Source: Verrucomicrobiota bacterium
GTDB lineage: Bacteria; Verrucomicrobiota; Verrucomicrobiia; Chthoniobacterales; UBA10450
Direction of reading: 5' to 3'
Assembly: GCA_003219115.1 (NCBI GenBank)
Contig: QHPN01000016.1
Location: 5,805-29,782, forward strand
Length of the DNA: 23,978 nucleotides
A program made the translations under genes and the position numbers. Within the stretch, counting starts at the first letter, position 1, and the number at the start of each line of letters is the position of its first letter. Positions 22,434 to 23,978 of the stretch are shown in pieces. The notes under the pieces were generated by a model. The model searched no databases and had not been told where the DNA came from. It worked only from the letters and a program-made list of their open reading frames with translations.

Positions 22434-23675
22434 CTATGACGCGGGCGATTCCATCAGATGCAGCGCAAGCGGCTCGAGGCGGCGCAAGTAAAGATTGAGC
22501 GGTGCATCTTCTTCATTCTTCGGTCCACGCGCTTTTTGGAACTCCTGGTATGCCTCGGCCCAGCGTTGCTCCCGATACAGCACGACGCCATTCCAGAACG
22601 AATCCCGTCGCGCCACCAATTCGCTCGGAGCATCTGCGGTGAAGGCCAGCGGCTCATAAATTTCATGGCGCTCCTGCGCGTTCACGCCGCTGAGAAAATC
22701 GATCGGACGTGCCACGATGGCGTTATTCGCAAGCTCGAACGTGCGCGGACCGATAAGGATTTTCGAACCATAAAAGCGATTCGCGACGCAAAAACGCCGC
22801 GCTAATTCGATCGGCTCGCCCAGGACGAAAATGTCCTGCTTCTCCTCCGTCGGTGCCGTGATCATCGAGCCCGAGCTTACCCCCAGATGCGCTCCGGCAG
22901 GGACATTTTGGCCGTTGCCGCCGCTGGAATTTTCCGCAAAAGCGCGCGCGAGATCGAACGCGGCGCGGACTGCCTTTTCGGCGTGATCTTCCAGCGCGGC
23001 GGGAAATCCAAAAACAGCGACAACTCCTTCGCCGTCGGCCGCATGCAAATACGCGCCGGCATCGCGCAACAGATCGGCCGCGCGCGCGGTGAATTTTTCG
23101 CTGGCCTTCGTCGCGACACTGGGGTCGTCGTTATCCGCCAGGTCGTATTTGTTGGCCAGATCGCAAACCACCACGCTGGTTTCGAAGGCGCGGGCGGAGC
23201 CATCGAATTCAATTTCACCGGAACGCAATCGCGCAATTTCATTGGGCGAGAGTTTGCCGTTGAACAAGCTCAACGGAACGCCGGCGCGTTTCCGTCCTGC
23301 AAATGCAAGATAACCGAGCGCGCCGCCGAAACTGAGAACGACTGCCAGGATTGAGGGCAGCGGCGCAAAGAAAATGTGAAAAAGCGACAACACCCAGGTC
23401 AGGGCCAGTAGCTCCGCAATTATCGCGAGGACGAGTATGACAATACCGTGCCTGCGCGCGCTGGTAATCGTGATCCAGGCGGTTGCGAGCCCGAGCAGAA
23501 CAATCAGGTTGTGTTGCCAGATCTTACTCAGATCGTGGCTTTGACCGTTCAACTTTTGCAGCCAGTTTCTCAACGGCAGGTCGATTGCCGCAAACCAGCC
23601 GGTCGCGTGCGAGATGATCGCGACCGCGGCTACTACGGTCGCGATGATAACTGCGGAAATGAGCGAGCGTTTCAT
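22434..23675 (-). CDS. Membrane protein with a degenerate class III cyclase-like domain
   Basis: The protein is 413 residues. The N-terminus has a signal-anchor helix (about 5-28), a short periplasmic part, then three close membrane helices (about 58-128). The linker KLSPNEIARLRSGEIEFDG resembles the region before the catalytic domain of CHASE2-type adenylate/guanylate cyclases. The cyclase fold is recognisable, but the active site is eroded: the first metal Asp is kept (VVVCDLAN), the second is replaced (GEGVVAVFG where GDxVMAVFG is usual), and the transition-state Asn is Glu in GEPIELARR while the final Arg remains. The C-terminal 55 residues look TPR-like. Cyclase activity is doubtful; a regulatory or scaffold role is inferred. 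The start overlaps the upstream gene by ATGA. Confidence 0.8.
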   Translation of the reverse strand: MKRSLISAVIIATVVAAVAIISHATGWFAAIDLPLRNWLQKLNGQSHDLSKIWQHNLIVLLGLATAWITITSARRHGIVILVLAIIAELLALTWVLSLFHIFFAPLPSILAVVLSFGGALGYLAFAGRKRAGVPLSLFNGKLSPNEIARLRSGEIEFDGSARAFETSVVVCDLANKYDLADNDDPSVATKASEKFTARAADLLRDAGAYLHAADGEGVVAVFGFPAALEDHAEKAVRAAFDLARAFAENSSGGNGQNVPAGAHLGVSSGSMITAPTEEKQDIFVLGEPIELARRFCVANRFYGSKILIGPRTFELANNAIVARPIDFLSGVNAQERHEIYEPLAFTADAPSELVARRDSFWNGVVLYREQRWAEAYQEFQKARGPKNEEDAPLNLYLRRLEPLALHLMESPAS

Positions 23676-23978
23676 CGAGCTTCGTTCATTTGCCGCGCCG
23701 GGTAATAGGATTGCACTACCAGATCGCTCAGGAATTTGTCCGGAGCGTCCACCGCCGACAGCGGCAGTGTAAACTTATTCTGCCCGGAATTTTTGCGCAC
23801 CAGGTTCAATCCGAAATGAAAATCGCGAAAGAGGTGCGCCGTCAAATCCGCCATCGACATTTTTTCCGTTTGCGCGCGTTCGACCAACCGCTGTCTTGCG
23901 GCGTCTTCAAACCCGATCTCGAGATCGTGTTGCCGGTGGAACGATTCAATAAAAACATCGATCTGGCGATCGAGGACG
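23672..23978 (-). CDS. C-terminal part of an unrecognised protein, cut by right edge
   Basis: The open frame enters from the right edge and ends at 23672 with an ATGA overlap onto the cyclase-like gene, so only about 101 C-terminal residues are seen. It contains IESFHRQHDLEIGFEDAARQRLV, HLFRDFHFGLNLVRKNSGQNKF and a C-terminal DKFLSDLVVQSYYPARQ. The helical, charged pattern might be the small C-terminal domain of an AAA-type ATPase, but that is a guess and no signature can be checked here. A TTG at 23887 is an internal codon, not a start. Confidence 0.6.
   Translation of the reverse strand, partial: VLDRQIDVFIESFHRQHDLEIGFEDAARQRLVERAQTEKMSMADLTAHLFRDFHFGLNLVRKNSGQNKFTLPLSAVDAPDKFLSDLVVQSYYPARQMNEAR

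Overview
The window looks like a chromosomal segment from a Gram-negative, fairly GC-rich environmental bacterium. My best guess is Verrucomicrobiota, perhaps a soil Chthoniobacterales-like lineage. The Gram-negative call rests on a type II secretion (T2S) pseudopilus cluster, an outer-membrane beta-barrel protein and a lipoprotein-type cytochrome. The lineage guess is inference: it rests on AFTLLE-type prepilin motifs, an FFxELKRRxVYRVAVAY-type TPR protein, and intergenic space full of short perfect hairpins. No rRNA or tRNA gene, integrase or IS element was found.

Layout. Positions 1-2917 (minus) hold most of a large secreted Asp-box (BNR/sortilin-like) beta-propeller protein that runs off the left edge. 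3158-3670 is a DUF2007-type membrane protein. 3814-6172 (minus) is a probable iron-uptake operon: an FTR1 permease broken by a frameshift, an outer-membrane protein and a small c-type cytochrome. 6490-11494 (plus) is a tightly overlapped T2S operon, gspH-I-J-K-L-M-like plus a secreted proline-rich protein. It meets a convergent minus-strand group at 11501-14305: gspG, a secreted unknown and gspF. gspD, gspE and gspC are not in the window. 14548-19531 holds a small membrane protein, a possible small secreted protein, a TolB-like/TPR protein, a RarD-type transporter, an MsrB-like protein without its catalytic cysteine, and an unrecognised gene. 19606-23978 (minus) holds a GT2 glycosyltransferase, lipA, recR, an adenylate-cyclase-like membrane protein and the C-terminus of another protein.

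How the genes work together. The two pseudopilin clusters plus gspF, L and M describe the inner-membrane platform and pseudopilus of one secretion machine. The two unrecognised secreted proteins inside these operons are candidate lineage-specific parts. FTR1 plus a c-type cytochrome matches the known theme of coupling ferrous-iron oxidation to iron permeation.

The most notable signals are: (1) an MsrB homologue with Cys-to-Ala and Trp-to-Arg changes at signature positions; (2) a split ftr1; (3) palindromic repeats, one of which is translated as part of a prepilin leader peptide while another triplet separates gspH from gspI; (4) a nested repeat block between lipA and recR made of two diverged AT-rich-armed elements flanking a dyad element. 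Nothing here convincingly forms a new defence or mobile system.
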